The position numbers and the translations under genes were made by a program. From positions 221,133-285,132 of the forward strand of contig NZ_MSDF01000025.1 of the NCBI RefSeq assembly GCF_002022275.1: 64,000 nt of DNA. Reading direction: 5' to 3'. Positions 17,304-26,368 of the stretch are shown here, in pieces. The stretch is from Pseudomonas fluorescens (GTDB lineage Bacteria; Pseudomonadota; Gammaproteobacteria; Pseudomonadales; Pseudomonadaceae). Each line of letters starts with the position of its first letter. Positions within the stretch are counted from its first letter, which is position 1. The notes under the pieces were generated by a model. That model was not told where the DNA came from. It saw nothing but the letters and a program-made list of their open reading frames with translations, and did not search any database.

Positions 17304-17633
17304 TCAGTAATCGTCGCCACGCTCCGTCACATCCCGCTCCACCGGCGCTGCATTCGGGTCGTACCCCACCGGGAACTTGCCCTTCAGCGTCCAGGCAAAC
17401 GCAATAATCTCCGCCACCGTGCGGTACAACTCTTCAGGGATACTGTCCCCCAACTCCATCCGCGCCAGCAGCTTCACCAGCTCCGCGTTCTCATAAATCG
17501 GCACTTCATTTTCCCGCGCCAGCTTCAAAATGGCTTCGGCCAGGGCATCGTCGCCCTTGGCTGTCAGGGTGGGCGCTTGCTGGCCGTCGTACTTGAGGGC
17601 AATCGCCTGGCGCGGCGGGGTTTGGTTCTTCAT
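17304..17633 (-). CDS. FlhB C-terminal-domain-like protein
   Basis: A 109-residue protein matching the cytoplasmic tail of the flagellar export switch FlhB (IALKYDGQQAPTLTAKGDDALAEAILKLARENEVPIYENAELVKLLARMELGDSIPEELYRTVAEIIAF). The membrane part and the self-cleaving NPTH motif are both absent. Such FlhB2/FlhX-type proteins occur beside a FliK-like gene, as here, where the two genes overlap by four bases. It may influence flagellar substrate switching, but that is inferred. Confidence 0.85.
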   Translation of the reverse strand: MKNQTPPRQAIALKYDGQQAPTLTAKGDDALAEAILKLARENEVPIYENAELVKLLARMELGDSIPEELYRTVAEIIAFAWTLKGKFPVGYDPNAAPVERDVTERGDDY

Positions 17634-19207
17634 GCGGTCTCATCCACCCAGCGTTGCTCCAGCCCGGTTCGCGGGCCACGCGGCGGGGTGCCGAGGTGGC
17701 AGTCCAGGTCGCCCACATTGATGCCCGAGGTCACCAGCCGCTCGCGCAAGTTGCCCAAGTGGCTTTCGATCAGGCTGGCGGTAAACGCTCGCGTTGCCCA
17801 CAACTGGCTGGACAGTTTGCCCTGAGTGAGCTGCGCCTGAACCTGCAACGGCCCCAGCGGTTCCATGTCGAAGGCCAACTCGACGCGCCAGAGCATCTGC
17901 TTGGGGTCTTTCTGGGTTTTGCGTTCGGGCTGGTCCTTGTCCGGCGGCGGTTCTTCACGCTGGAACTTGACCTGCAGCGGCACGATGTCCTGCAACGTGC
18001 GCATGGGGATTTCCAGCTGCCAGGTGGTTTGCAGGCGCCCGTCGGCAGTGGTGCCGGTCTGTTCCAGGCTCGACAGTTGATGGCTTTGCAGGCGGGAAAT
18101 CGCGGCGGCGGCCAGGCGCAGGAGGTTTTCCAGATCGCCTTCGCCTTCCAGGCGCTGCATCAGCCGGTCCGGCAGCGGGAAGCCCGCAGGCGCCTGGCGA
18201 GCGCCGATCTGGCCAAGCGTACTCAACGGGTTACGCACAAAGTTAGGCAGCACCTGGGCGAGGGTGTTGGCGGCCAGGATCGCATTAAGGTTGGTGCCGG
18301 TGGGCAGGGCGGGCAGCAAGTCCGCGACCAGACGCAGCAACGCGCCTTTCATATCCAGCGGCGGTATCTGCGGGTTTTGTCCGGCGAGTAATTTGGCTTC
18401 CAGAAAGGCGCCGCTGTTCTGGATCACCTGTGCCAGCACTTTGGGATTGCTCACTTGGGCGAGGTCGGGCAGGGCGGCAAGCAGCCGATCGGCGGCGGCG
18501 CGAAGGTCAGCGGAGGTTGTGTCGTCTGCGGGCAGGTTCTGGATGGCGGTAAACACCGCGTCCAGCGAGCCTTGGCGGCTTTGCTGAGTGGCCAATTGCT
18601 GGCTGACCGCCAGCTGATCCTGACGACCGCTCAACGGCACGAAATTCAGGGTCTGCGCATTCTGCACCACGGCGCTGAGCAAGCTGCCGACCCGCAGTGG
18701 CTGCGGACTTTCCACGGTCAGGGTCTGACCGGCCAGCGCGTTAGTCAGCACGGTCACCAGCGAACGGTAGATCGCCGGCTGCGTGGTGCCCTGCGGCAGC
18801 ATCTGGGTGGTCAGCACCTTGGCTTGCAACAGCGTGCCCACTGGCATTTGCGTGGTATCGATGCGGGTGAGGGCGGCCACGTTGGCGCTCAAGGCTTGCT
18901 GCAAACTGATGGTCAGGTTGCCGGTGGGCGTCTGGCTCACCGCCACATTACTGCCCAGCGGCAACGGTTGGGCGCTGCTGGCTTGCACCAGGGTCTGGCG
19001 ACCGCCTTCGAGGGTCAGCTTGAGCAACAACTGAAAGGCATCGCCGCCTTGTTTAAGCGCGATGACCTCGGCATTAACGGTTTTCCCCGGGTCGATCAGG
19101 CCCGTCTGCGGCTCCAGCAGTTTAAGCAACTCACCGGTCGGTGGCAGCGGGGCAGGCCCGGGTGCCGGGGCGGGAGGCAGCGTAGGAAGGTTGATCTCAC
19201 CGGTCAT
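17630..19207 (-). CDS. FliK-like hook-length-control-domain protein
   Basis: A 525-residue protein with a Pro-rich start, a long Gln/Ala/Leu-rich middle and a FliK C-terminal domain (about 400-500: TTWQLEIPMRTLQDIVPLQVKFQREE ... WRVELAFDMEPLGPLQVQAQLTQGKLSSQLWATRAFTASLIESHLGNLRERL). It is not in a flagellar operon; its only partner is the FlhB-tail-like gene downstream. It probably measures or binds export substrates, but the main flagellar fliK is expected elsewhere. Confidence 0.82.
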   Translation of the reverse strand: MTGEINLPTLPPAPAPGPAPLPPTGELLKLLEPQTGLIDPGKTVNAEVIALKQGGDAFQLLLKLTLEGGRQTLVQASSAQPLPLGSNVAVSQTPTGNLTISLQQALSANVAALTRIDTTQMPVGTLLQAKVLTTQMLPQGTTQPAIYRSLVTVLTNALAGQTLTVESPQPLRVGSLLSAVVQNAQTLNFVPLSGRQDQLAVSQQLATQQSRQGSLDAVFTAIQNLPADDTTSADLRAAADRLLAALPDLAQVSNPKVLAQVIQNSGAFLEAKLLAGQNPQIPPLDMKGALLRLVADLLPALPTGTNLNAILAANTLAQVLPNFVRNPLSTLGQIGARQAPAGFPLPDRLMQRLEGEGDLENLLRLAAAAISRLQSHQLSSLEQTGTTADGRLQTTWQLEIPMRTLQDIVPLQVKFQREEPPPDKDQPERKTQKDPKQMLWRVELAFDMEPLGPLQVQAQLTQGKLSSQLWATRAFTASLIESHLGNLRERLVTSGINVGDLDCHLGTPPRGPRTGLEQRWVDETA

Positions 19208-19259
19208 CGTGCGCGTCGTCTCGGGGGAAATTGCCCTCTTTAGAGTAGGGCATCACATG

Positions 19260-19265
19260 TATAAT
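19260..19265 (+). promoter_or_regulatory. Candidate -10 element for the ccm operon
   Basis: A perfect TATAAT lies about 140 bp before ccmA in the intergenic region shared with the FliK-like gene. TTTAGA at 19239-19244 is a weak -35 candidate with a short 15-bp spacer. Confidence 0.4.
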
Positions 19266-19407
19266 GCCGCCCGTCTGCAAAGAGAGCGCTAAAAACCTCA
19301 CAACTATTTGATCCAGCTCTCTAAAATCGGTCGCCAAAGCCGTTATTGTGCTTTTCTCTATAACGGCCGCTGCACCGCCGACTTGAACCGTAAAGGCCCG
19401 CGATCTT

Positions 19408-20043
19408 TTGACCAGCCCTCTTCTTGAAGCCGTAGCGCTCTCCTGTGAACGCGACCTGCGCCTGCTGTTCGAGCACCTCGAACTGCGGCTGACGGGCGGC
19501 GACATGGTGCAAGTCAGCGGCCCCAACGGCAGCGGCAAAACGAGTTTGCTGCGCCTGCTGGCGGGGTTGATGCAGCCAACGGCCGGCGAAGTTCGACTCA
19601 ACGGCAAGCCTCTCACCGAGCAACGTACGGAGTTGGCCCGCAACCTGATCTGGATCGGCCACGCCGCCGGCATCAAGGACGTGCTGACCCCTGAAGAAAA
19701 CCTCAGCTGGCTAAGCGCTCTGCATCAACCGGCTTCGCGTGATGCCATCTGGCAAGCCATGGCCGCTGTCGGCCTCAAGGGCTTTGAAGACGTTCCCTGC
19801 CACACCCTGTCCGCCGGCCAACAGCGCCGCGTGGCCCTGGCGCGTCTATATCTGCCCGGCCCGCCGCTGTGGATCCTCGACGAGCCCTTCACCGCCCTCG
19901 ACAAACAGGGCGTCGCCCAACTTGAAGAACACCTGGCCCGGCACTGTGAAAAGGGCGGTTTAGTCGTCCTTACCACTCACCACACCCTCGCACGTATGCC
20001 CACCGGTTACCGTGACCTGGATTTAGGGCGGTGGTCGGCATGA
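19408..20043 (+). CDS. ccmA: Heme exporter ATP-binding protein CcmA
   Basis: A 211-residue ABC ATPase with Walker A GPNGSGKTS, signature LSAGQQRRVALARL, Walker B LWILDEPFTALD and H-loop TTHH. With CcmB and CcmC/D it releases holo-CcmE during cytochrome c maturation at the inner membrane. It appears to start with TTG at 19408. It overlaps ccmB by ATGA. It is the first gene of a nine-gene operon. Confidence 0.93.
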   Translation: MTSPLLEAVALSCERDLRLLFEHLELRLTGGDMVQVSGPNGSGKTSLLRLLAGLMQPTAGEVRLNGKPLTEQRTELARNLIWIGHAAGIKDVLTPEENLSWLSALHQPASRDAIWQAMAAVGLKGFEDVPCHTLSAGQQRRVALARLYLPGPPLWILDEPFTALDKQGVAQLEEHLARHCEKGGLVVLTTHHTLARMPTGYRDLDLGRWSA

Positions 20044-20708
20044 GCGTCTTCGCCCTGTTGGTCGCCCGCGAAGCGCGGCTGTTGTGCCGTCGTCCGGCCG
20101 AGTTGGCCAACCCGCTGGTATTCTTCGCCATCGTCATCGCGCTGTTCCCGCTGGCGGTCGGCCCCGAGACTAAACTGTTGCAAACCTTGTCCCCGGGGCT
20201 GGTGTGGGTCGCGGCGCTTTTATCGGTTCTGCTCTCGCTGGACGGGCTGTTTCGCAGTGATTTTGAAGACGGCTCCCTCGAACAGTGGGTCCTTTCGTCG
20301 CACCCTTTGCCACTTCTGGTACTGGCCAAGGTGCTGGCACACTGGGTTTTTTCCGGCTTGGCGCTAGTCTTGCTCTCGCCGCTGCTGGCGATGATGCTGG
20401 GCTTGCCCTTTGAGTGCCTGCCCGTGTTGCTCTTGTCCTTGTTACTCGGTACGCCGGTGCTCAGCCTGTTGGGGGCGGTGGGCGCAGCGTTGACCGTTGG
20501 TTTGAAGCGGGGTGGCCTGTTGCTGGCCCTGCTGATTCTGCCTTTGTATATCCCGGTGTTGATCCTGGGCAGCGGCGCCTTGCAGGCCGCGCTCATGGGC
20601 ATGCCCGCGACCGGTTACCTGCTGTGGCTTGGCAGCCTGACCGCCCTGGCGGTAACCCTGACACCCTTTGCTATAGCGGCTGGCCTGAAGATCAGCGTCG
20701 GCGAATAA
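20040..20708 (+). CDS. ccmB: Heme exporter membrane protein CcmB
   Basis: A 222-residue, six-helix inner-membrane subunit of the CcmAB transporter. The N-terminal segment FALLVAREARLLCRRPAELANPLVFF and the middle LDGLFRSDFEDGSLEQW are typical of CcmB. The ATG overlaps the ccmA stop, so translation is coupled. Confidence 0.93.
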   Translation: MSVFALLVAREARLLCRRPAELANPLVFFAIVIALFPLAVGPETKLLQTLSPGLVWVAALLSVLLSLDGLFRSDFEDGSLEQWVLSSHPLPLLVLAKVLAHWVFSGLALVLLSPLLAMMLGLPFECLPVLLLSLLLGTPVLSLLGAVGAALTVGLKRGGLLLALLILPLYIPVLILGSGALQAALMGMPATGYLLWLGSLTALAVTLTPFAIAAGLKISVGE

Positions 20709-20711
20709 TGA

Positions 20712-20777
20712 GGTCTGGCTAAGCGTTATATGTTTAGCCAGTAAAGACCCTTAGAGCTTCCTGCCAAGACAGGAAGC
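20712..20777 (+). promoter_or_regulatory. Two hairpins before ccmC; one covers its ribosome site
   Basis: This is the only sizeable gap in the ccm operon. One hairpin pairs 20716-20722 with 20734-20740, with outer GGTC/GACC pairs. A second pairs 20756-20763 with 20770-20777, a perfect 8-bp stem whose right arm contains the AGGAAG ribosome site (20771-20776) of ccmC. It could lower or gate ccmC translation, or protect an mRNA end. Confidence 0.6.
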
Positions 20778-20784
20778 CACCGTG

Positions 20785-21552
20785 ATGGAAACAGCAATGA
20801 ACTGGACCTGGTTTCACAAGCTCGGCTCGCCCAAATGGTTTTACGGCATCAGCGGCAAACTGCTGCCGTGGCTGAGTATCGCCGCTATCTTGCTGATCGG
20901 TATCGGCCTGGTCTGGGGCCTGGCTTTCGCGCCGCCGGACTACCAGCAAGGCAACAGTTTTCGCATCATCTATATCCACGTGCCCACCGCGATGCTGGCC
21001 CAGTCCTGCTACGTGATGATGGCCGTGTGCGGCGTGGTCGGCCTGGTCTGGAAGATGAAAATCGCCGACGTCGCCCTGCAATGCGCCGCGCCCATCGGAG
21101 CCTGGATGACCGCCGTGGCGCTGGTCACCGGCGCGATCTGGGGCAAACCGACCTGGGGTTCATGGTGGGTGTGGGACGCGCGGCTCACCTCCATGCTGAT
21201 TCTGCTGTTCCTCTACTTCGGCCTGATCGCCCTGGGCAATGCCATCAGCAACCGCGACAGCGCCGCCAAGGCCTGCGCGGTGCTGGCCATCGTCGGTGTG
21301 ATCAACATCCCGATCATCAAATACTCGGTGGAGTGGTGGAACACCCTGCACCAGGGCGCCACGTTCACCCTCACCGAAAAACCGGCCATGCCCGTGGAAA
21401 TGTGGGCGCCGCTGCTGCTGATGGTGCTGGGATTCTACTGTTTCTTCGGCGCCGTGCTGCTGATGCGCATGCGCCTTGAAGTGCTCAAGCGTGAAGCCCG
21501 CGCCAGTTGGGTCAAAGCCGAAGTGCACGCCTGCCTGGGAGCCCGTGGATGA
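20785..21552 (+). CDS. ccmC: Heme lyase/export subunit CcmC
   Basis: A 255-residue, six-helix protein that hands heme to CcmE. The tryptophan-rich WGSWWVWDARLT motif and the heme-ligand histidines in IYIHVPTA and WWNTLHQG are present. The ATG at 20785 is placed eight bases after AGGAAG; a GTG at 20782 and an ATG at 20797 are alternatives. The stop overlaps the ccmD start. Confidence 0.93.
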   Translation: METAMNWTWFHKLGSPKWFYGISGKLLPWLSIAAILLIGIGLVWGLAFAPPDYQQGNSFRIIYIHVPTAMLAQSCYVMMAVCGVVGLVWKMKIADVALQCAAPIGAWMTAVALVTGAIWGKPTWGSWWVWDARLTSMLILLFLYFGLIALGNAISNRDSAAKACAVLAIVGVINIPIIKYSVEWWNTLHQGATFTLTEKPAMPVEMWAPLLLMVLGFYCFFGAVLLMRMRLEVLKREARASWVKAEVHACLGARG

Positions 21553-21725
21553 ACTTTGCGTCTTTCAGTGATTTTCTCGCCATGGGCCATCATGGCCTGT
21601 ATGTCTGGACGGCTTATGGCATCTGTTTGGCAGTGCTGGCCCTCAACGTCGCCGCGCCGATCCTGGCCCGCAAGCGTTACCTGCAACAAGAGGCGCGTCG
21701 TTTGCGCCGGGAGACCGATAAGTGA
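21549..21725 (+). CDS. ccmD: Heme exporter protein CcmD
   Basis: A 58-residue protein with one transmembrane helix (YVWTAYGICLAVLALNVAAPILA) followed by a basic tail (RKRYLQQEARRLRRE), the standard CcmD form. It stabilises the CcmABC-CcmE complex. It overlaps ccmC and ccmE by four bases each. Confidence 0.93.
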   Translation: MNFASFSDFLAMGHHGLYVWTAYGICLAVLALNVAAPILARKRYLQQEARRLRRETDK

Positions 21726-22177
21726 ATCCGCTGCGTAGAAAGCGTTTGTTGATCATCCTGGCCATTCTGGCCGGGGTGAGTATTGCCGTGGCCCTGGCGA
21801 TGAGCGCCCTGCGGGAGAACATCAACCTGTTCTACACCCCGACGCAAATTGCCAACGGCGAAGCCCCGGTGGGCACGCGCATCCGTGCCGGCGGCATGGT
21901 GGAGAAGGGCTCGCTGAAGCGTTCGTCCGACTCCCTCGACGTGACCTTCGTCGTCACCGACTTCAGCAAGGCCGTGACCATCACCTACCGCGGCATCCTC
22001 CCGGACCTGTTCCGCGAAGGCCAGGGCATCGTCGCCCTGGGCAAGCTCAACGCCGACGGCGTAGTCGTCGCTGACGAAGTGCTGGCCAAGCACGACGAAA
22101 AATACATGCCGCCGGAAGTCACCAAGGCGTTGAAAGACAGCGGCCAAACTGCCCCGACCCCAGCCAAGGAGGGCTAA
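21722..22177 (+). CDS. ccmE: Heme chaperone CcmE
   Basis: A 151-residue periplasmic heme carrier with an N-terminal anchor (LLIILAILAGVSIAVALAMSAL) and the covalent heme site in VLAKHDEKYMPPEV: the histidine about residue 124 and the downstream tyrosine. The OB-fold region FYTPTQIANGEAPVGTRIRAGGMV is complete. The start is GTG in a GTGA overlap with ccmD. Confidence 0.94.
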   Translation: MNPLRRKRLLIILAILAGVSIAVALAMSALRENINLFYTPTQIANGEAPVGTRIRAGGMVEKGSLKRSSDSLDVTFVVTDFSKAVTITYRGILPDLFREGQGIVALGKLNADGVVVADEVLAKHDEKYMPPEVTKALKDSGQTAPTPAKEG

Positions 22178-22180
22178 GTC

Positions 22181-24169
22181 ATGACCTCAGCACTGTTTAT
22201 TCCCGAGTTGGGCCAGTTGGCGATGATCCTCGCCCTGTGCTTTGCCATCGTTCAGGCCGTGGTCCCGTTGCTCGGCGCCTGGCGCGGTGACCGCCTGTGG
22301 ATGAGCCTTGCGCAGCCGGCGGCTTGGGGTCAGTTTGCGTTTCTGGTGTTCGCGTTTGGTTGCCTGACGTATGCCTTTATGACCGACGACTTTTCCGTCG
22401 CCTACGTCGCCAATAACTCCAACAGCGCGCTGCCGTGGTATTACAAGTTCAGCGCCGTGTGGGGCGCTCACGAAGGCTCGTTGCTGCTGTGGGCGTTGAT
22501 CCTCGGCGGCTGGACCTTCGCCGTGTCGGTATTCTCGCGCCAACTGCCGCAGGTCATGCTGGCCCGGGTGCTGGCGGTGATGGGCATGATCAGCATCGGC
22601 TTCCTGCTGTTCCTGATCATGACCTCCAACCCGTTCACCCGCATCCTGCCGCAGATCCCGGCGAACGGGCACGACCTCAACCCCTTGCTGCAAGACATCG
22701 GCCTGATCGTGCACCCGCCGATGCTCTACATGGGTTACGTCGGTTTCTCGGTGGCCTTCGCCTTCGCCATTGCCGCGTTGCTCGGCGGGCGTCTCGATGC
22801 GGCCTGGGCACGCTGGTCGCGGCCGTGGACCATCGTCGCCTGGGCCTTCCTCGGCATCGGCATCACCTTGGGTTCGTGGTGGGCTTACTACGAACTCGGC
22901 TGGGGTGGGTGGTGGTTCTGGGACCCGGTGGAAAACGCCTCGTTCATGCCATGGCTGGTCGGCACCGCGTTGATTCACTCGCTGGCCGTTACCGAAAAAC
23001 GCGGTGTGTTCAAAAGCTGGACCGTGTTGCTGGCGATTGCGGCGTTTTCCCTCAGCCTGCTCGGTACGTTCCTCGTGCGCTCGGGCGTGTTGACCTCGGT
23101 GCATGCGTTCGCCTCCGACCCGGAGCGTGGCGTGTTTATCCTGATCTTCCTGCTGTTTGTGGTCGGCGGTTCCCTGACCTTGTTCGCCCTGCGCGCGCCA
23201 GTGGTCAAGAGTCAGGTCGGCTTCAACCTGTGGTCGCGGGAAACCCTGTTGCTGGGTAACAACCTGGTGCTGGTGGTCGCCGCGTCAATGATCTTGCTCG
23301 GCACCCTTTATCCGCTAGCGTTGGATGCCCTCAGTGGCGCCAAGCTGTCCGTCGGCCCGCCGTATTTCAACGCGTTGTTTATCCCGTTGATGGGCCTGTT
23401 GATGGTGGTGATGGCCGTCGGCATGTTGGTGCGCTGGAAAGACACCCCGGTGAAATGGCTGGCCGGCATGCTGATGCCGGTGCTGCTCGGCAGCGTGGCC
23501 CTGGCGGTGATCGCCGGGTTCGCTTACGGCGACTTCAACTGGGCAGTCCTCGCGACCTTCCTGCTCGCGGCCTGGGTGTTGCTGGCCGGCGTGCGCGACA
23601 TCTTCGACAAGACCCGCCACAAAGGCCTGATCAAAGGCTTGCCAAGCCTGACTCGCAGCTATTGGGGCATGCAGATTGCGCATATCGGCATCGCCGTGTG
23701 CGCCCTCGGCGTGGTGCTGTCCAGCCAGAACAGCGCCGAGCGCGACCTGCGCCTGGCGCCGGGCGAATCGATGGACCTGGCCGGTTACCACTTCATCTTC
23801 GAAGGCGCCAAGCACTTCGAAGGTCCGAACTTCACGTCAGACAAAGGCACTGTGCGTGTAGTCCGTAACGGCAAGGAAATCGCCGTGCTGCACCCGGAAA
23901 AACGCCTGTACACCGTGCAAAGTTCGATGATGACCGAAGCCGGTATCGACGCCGGTTTCACTCGCGACCTCTATGTGGCGCTGGGTGAACCCTTGGGCGA
24001 CGGCGCCTGGGCGGTGCGCGTGCATGTGAAACCGTTTGTGCGCTGGATCTGGTTCGGCGGGCTGCTCACAGGCTTTGGTGGTTTGCTCGCCGCGCTGGAC
24101 CGGCGTTATCGGGTCAAGGTCAAGAGCCGGGTGCGTGAAGCCCTCGGCCTGCAAGGGGCGCCGGTATGA
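22181..24169 (+). CDS. ccmF: Holocytochrome c synthase subunit CcmF
   Basis: A 662-residue polytopic membrane protein that joins heme from CcmE to apocytochrome c. The WWD motif is present (ELGWGGWWFWDPVENASFMPW), with WGAHEGSLLLWALIL and DIGLIVHPPMLYMGYVG supplying conserved histidines. Length is normal. It starts four bases after ccmE and overlaps the next gene by ATGA. Confidence 0.95.
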   Translation: MTSALFIPELGQLAMILALCFAIVQAVVPLLGAWRGDRLWMSLAQPAAWGQFAFLVFAFGCLTYAFMTDDFSVAYVANNSNSALPWYYKFSAVWGAHEGSLLLWALILGGWTFAVSVFSRQLPQVMLARVLAVMGMISIGFLLFLIMTSNPFTRILPQIPANGHDLNPLLQDIGLIVHPPMLYMGYVGFSVAFAFAIAALLGGRLDAAWARWSRPWTIVAWAFLGIGITLGSWWAYYELGWGGWWFWDPVENASFMPWLVGTALIHSLAVTEKRGVFKSWTVLLAIAAFSLSLLGTFLVRSGVLTSVHAFASDPERGVFILIFLLFVVGGSLTLFALRAPVVKSQVGFNLWSRETLLLGNNLVLVVAASMILLGTLYPLALDALSGAKLSVGPPYFNALFIPLMGLLMVVMAVGMLVRWKDTPVKWLAGMLMPVLLGSVALAVIAGFAYGDFNWAVLATFLLAAWVLLAGVRDIFDKTRHKGLIKGLPSLTRSYWGMQIAHIGIAVCALGVVLSSQNSAERDLRLAPGESMDLAGYHFIFEGAKHFEGPNFTSDKGTVRVVRNGKEIAVLHPEKRLYTVQSSMMTEAGIDAGFTRDLYVALGEPLGDGAWAVRVHVKPFVRWIWFGGLLTGFGGLLAALDRRYRVKVKSRVREALGLQGAPV

Positions 24170-24702
24170 AGCGTTGGTTGATGGTTGTACCGCTGGCGAT
24201 GTTTTTGGTGGTGGCGGTGTTCTTGTATCGCGGCTTGTACCTGGACCCGGCCGAGTTGCCGTCGGCGATGATCGGCAAGCAATTCCCGGCGTTCTCGTTG
24301 CCGACGGTGCAGGGCGACAAAACCCTGACCCAGGCCGACCTGTTGGGCAAACCGGCACTGGTCAACGTGTGGGGCACCTGGTGCATTTCCTGCCGCGTTG
24401 AACACCCGGTGCTGAACAAGCTGGCCGAGAAAGGCGTGGTGATCTACGGCATCAACTACAAGGACGACAACGCCGCCGCGCTGAAATGGCTGGCGGAGTT
24501 CCACAACCCGTATCAGCTGGATATTCGCGACGAAGACGGCAACCTCGGCCTGAACCTCGGCGTGTACGGCGCCCCGGAAACCTTCTTCATCGACGCCAAG
24601 GGCGTGATCCGCGACAAGTACGTCGGCGTGATCGACGAAGTGGTCTGGCGCGAACAACTCGCCGCCAAATACCAGGCCTTGGTCGATGAGACCAAACCAT
24701 GA
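24166..24702 (+). CDS. dsbE: Periplasmic thiol:disulfide reductase CcmG/DsbE
   Basis: A 178-residue membrane-anchored thioredoxin-fold protein. N-terminal anchor MKRWLMVVPLAMFLVVAVFLYRG; active site WGTWCISCRVEHP; cis-Pro region YGAPETFFID. It reduces apocytochrome c cysteines before heme attachment. Confidence 0.94.
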   Translation: MKRWLMVVPLAMFLVVAVFLYRGLYLDPAELPSAMIGKQFPAFSLPTVQGDKTLTQADLLGKPALVNVWGTWCISCRVEHPVLNKLAEKGVVIYGINYKDDNAAALKWLAEFHNPYQLDIRDEDGNLGLNLGVYGAPETFFIDAKGVIRDKYVGVIDEVVWREQLAAKYQALVDETKP

Positions 24703-25172
24703 AGCGTTTGTTAGCCGCTGCGGTGCTGGCGCTGGGTTTGGTCGGTGTGGCCCACGCCGCCATCGATACGTACGAATTCGCCAAAGAGGGTGACCGTGAG
24801 CGTTTTCGCGAGCTGACCAAGGAACTGCGCTGCCCCAAGTGCCAGAACCAGGACATCGCCGACTCCAACGCGCCGATCGCTGCCGACCTGCGCAAGGAGA
24901 TCTTCCGCATGCTGGGGGAGGGCAAGGACAACCAGCAGATCATCGACTTCATGGTCGACCGCTACGGTGATTTCGTGCGCTACAAACCGGCTCTCACCGG
25001 CAAAACCGCGCTGCTTTGGTTCGGCCCCGCCGGGCTGTTGCTGGCGGGTGTGGTGGTGATGGCCGTGATCGTGCGCCGCCGCCGCGCCGCACCGACTGAT
25101 GGTTCCGACGCGCTATCCCCTGACGAGCGCAAACGCCTCGACCAATTGCTGGACACCAAGACTGATGATTGA
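24699..25172 (+). CDS. ccmH: Cytochrome c maturation protein CcmH
   Basis: A 157-residue protein with a signal peptide, the redox motif LRCPKCQNQDIADSNAPIA and a C-terminal membrane helix (ALLWFGPAGLLLAGVVVMAVIV). It corresponds to the short CcmH/CcmL form; the TPR part is the separate ccmI gene. It overlaps both neighbours. Confidence 0.94.
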   Translation: MKRLLAAAVLALGLVGVAHAAIDTYEFAKEGDRERFRELTKELRCPKCQNQDIADSNAPIAADLRKEIFRMLGEGKDNQQIIDFMVDRYGDFVRYKPALTGKTALLWFGPAGLLLAGVVVMAVIVRRRRAAPTDGSDALSPDERKRLDQLLDTKTDD

Positions 25173-26352
25173 TTTTTGGCTCGCAGCAGGGTTGCTGCTC
25201 CTGATTGCCCTGAGTTTCCTGTTGATCCCTATGTTGCGCGGCCGCCGTGCCCAGCGTGAAGAGGACCGCACCGCGCTGAACGTGGCGCTGTATCAGGAAC
25301 GCGTCGCCGAGCTGCAAGTTCAGCAGGACGAAGGCGTGCTGAATAACGCGCAACTCGACACCGGCCGCGCCGAAGCCGCGCGCGAATTGCTCGCCGACAC
25401 CGAAGGTGTGGAAAAGCCCCGCGAGTCGCGTCTGGGCAAGCCATTGCCATTGTTGGCGGCGTTTCTGGTGCCGGTCCTGGGCGTTGCGCTGTACCTGCAT
25501 TACGGCGCCAGCGACAAGGTCGAACTGACGCGCGAATTCTCTCAGCCGCCGGTGTCCATCGAAGACATGACCCGCCGCCTGGAACGTGCCGCCGCCGCGC
25601 AGCCGGATTCGCCCGAAGGCCTGTACTTCCTCGGTCGCGCCTACATGGCTCAAGACCGTTCCGCCGATGCGGCGAAAATCTTCGAGCGCACCGTGGCCCT
25701 GGCCGGTCGCCAGCCGGAACTGCTCGGCCAGTGGGCGCAGGCGCAGTACTTTGCCGACGATAAACAGTGGTCGCCCAAAGTGCAGGCGCTGACGGACGAA
25801 GCGTTGAAGCTCGATCCGAAGGAAGTCACCAGCCTCGGCTTGCTGGGTATCGCCGCGTTTGAAGGGCAGCGTTACCAGGAAGCGATCGACTACTGGAACC
25901 GCCTGCTGGCCCAACTGCCACCGGACGACAACTCCCGCGCCGCGCTGCAAGGCGGCATCGACCGTGCCGCCGAGAAGCTCAAGGAAAGTGGCGGTACTGT
26001 CGCGCCTCAGAAAACCGCGATGAAAGTGCGTGTGGACCTGGCGCCCGACGTAAAAGCCAAAGCCCTGCCCACCGACAGCGTGTTCATCTTCGCCCGCGCC
26101 GTGAACGGCCCACCGGCACCGCTGGCCGCCAAGCGCGTCACCGTCGCCGAGCTGCCGATCACCGTTGAACTGGGCGATGCCGACGCGATGATGCCGCAGT
26201 TGAAACTGTCGAACTTCCCCGAAGTCCAACTGGTTGCGCGCATATCCCGGGCCGGTCAGCCGACCACTGGCGAGTGGATCGGCCGCAGCCAACCGTTGGC
26301 CAGCACCACCACTGCCCTGCAGCAGCTGACCATCGACAGTCCGGATAAGTAA
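25165..26352 (+). CDS. ccmI: Cytochrome c biogenesis factor CcmI
   Basis: A 395-residue protein with two N-terminal membrane segments (FWLAAGLLLLIALSFLLIPML and LPLLAAFLVPVLGVALYLHYG) around a cytoplasmic loop, a TPR region (about 125-270, for example GLYFLGRAYMAQDRSADAAKIFE) and a C-terminal periplasmic domain. It chaperones apocytochrome c to CcmF/H. It overlaps the end of ccmH by eight bases. Confidence 0.92.
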   Translation: MIDFWLAAGLLLLIALSFLLIPMLRGRRAQREEDRTALNVALYQERVAELQVQQDEGVLNNAQLDTGRAEAARELLADTEGVEKPRESRLGKPLPLLAAFLVPVLGVALYLHYGASDKVELTREFSQPPVSIEDMTRRLERAAAAQPDSPEGLYFLGRAYMAQDRSADAAKIFERTVALAGRQPELLGQWAQAQYFADDKQWSPKVQALTDEALKLDPKEVTSLGLLGIAAFEGQRYQEAIDYWNRLLAQLPPDDNSRAALQGGIDRAAEKLKESGGTVAPQKTAMKVRVDLAPDVKAKALPTDSVFIFARAVNGPPAPLAAKRVTVAELPITVELGDADAMMPQLKLSNFPEVQLVARISRAGQPTTGEWIGRSQPLASTTTALQQLTIDSPDK

Positions 26353-26368
26353 ATCGAGGAAAACGCCC

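Noticed and set aside
19321..19662. Minus-strand frame over the start of ccmA
   Set aside because: No family features, and it opposes a strongly supported ATPase gene.
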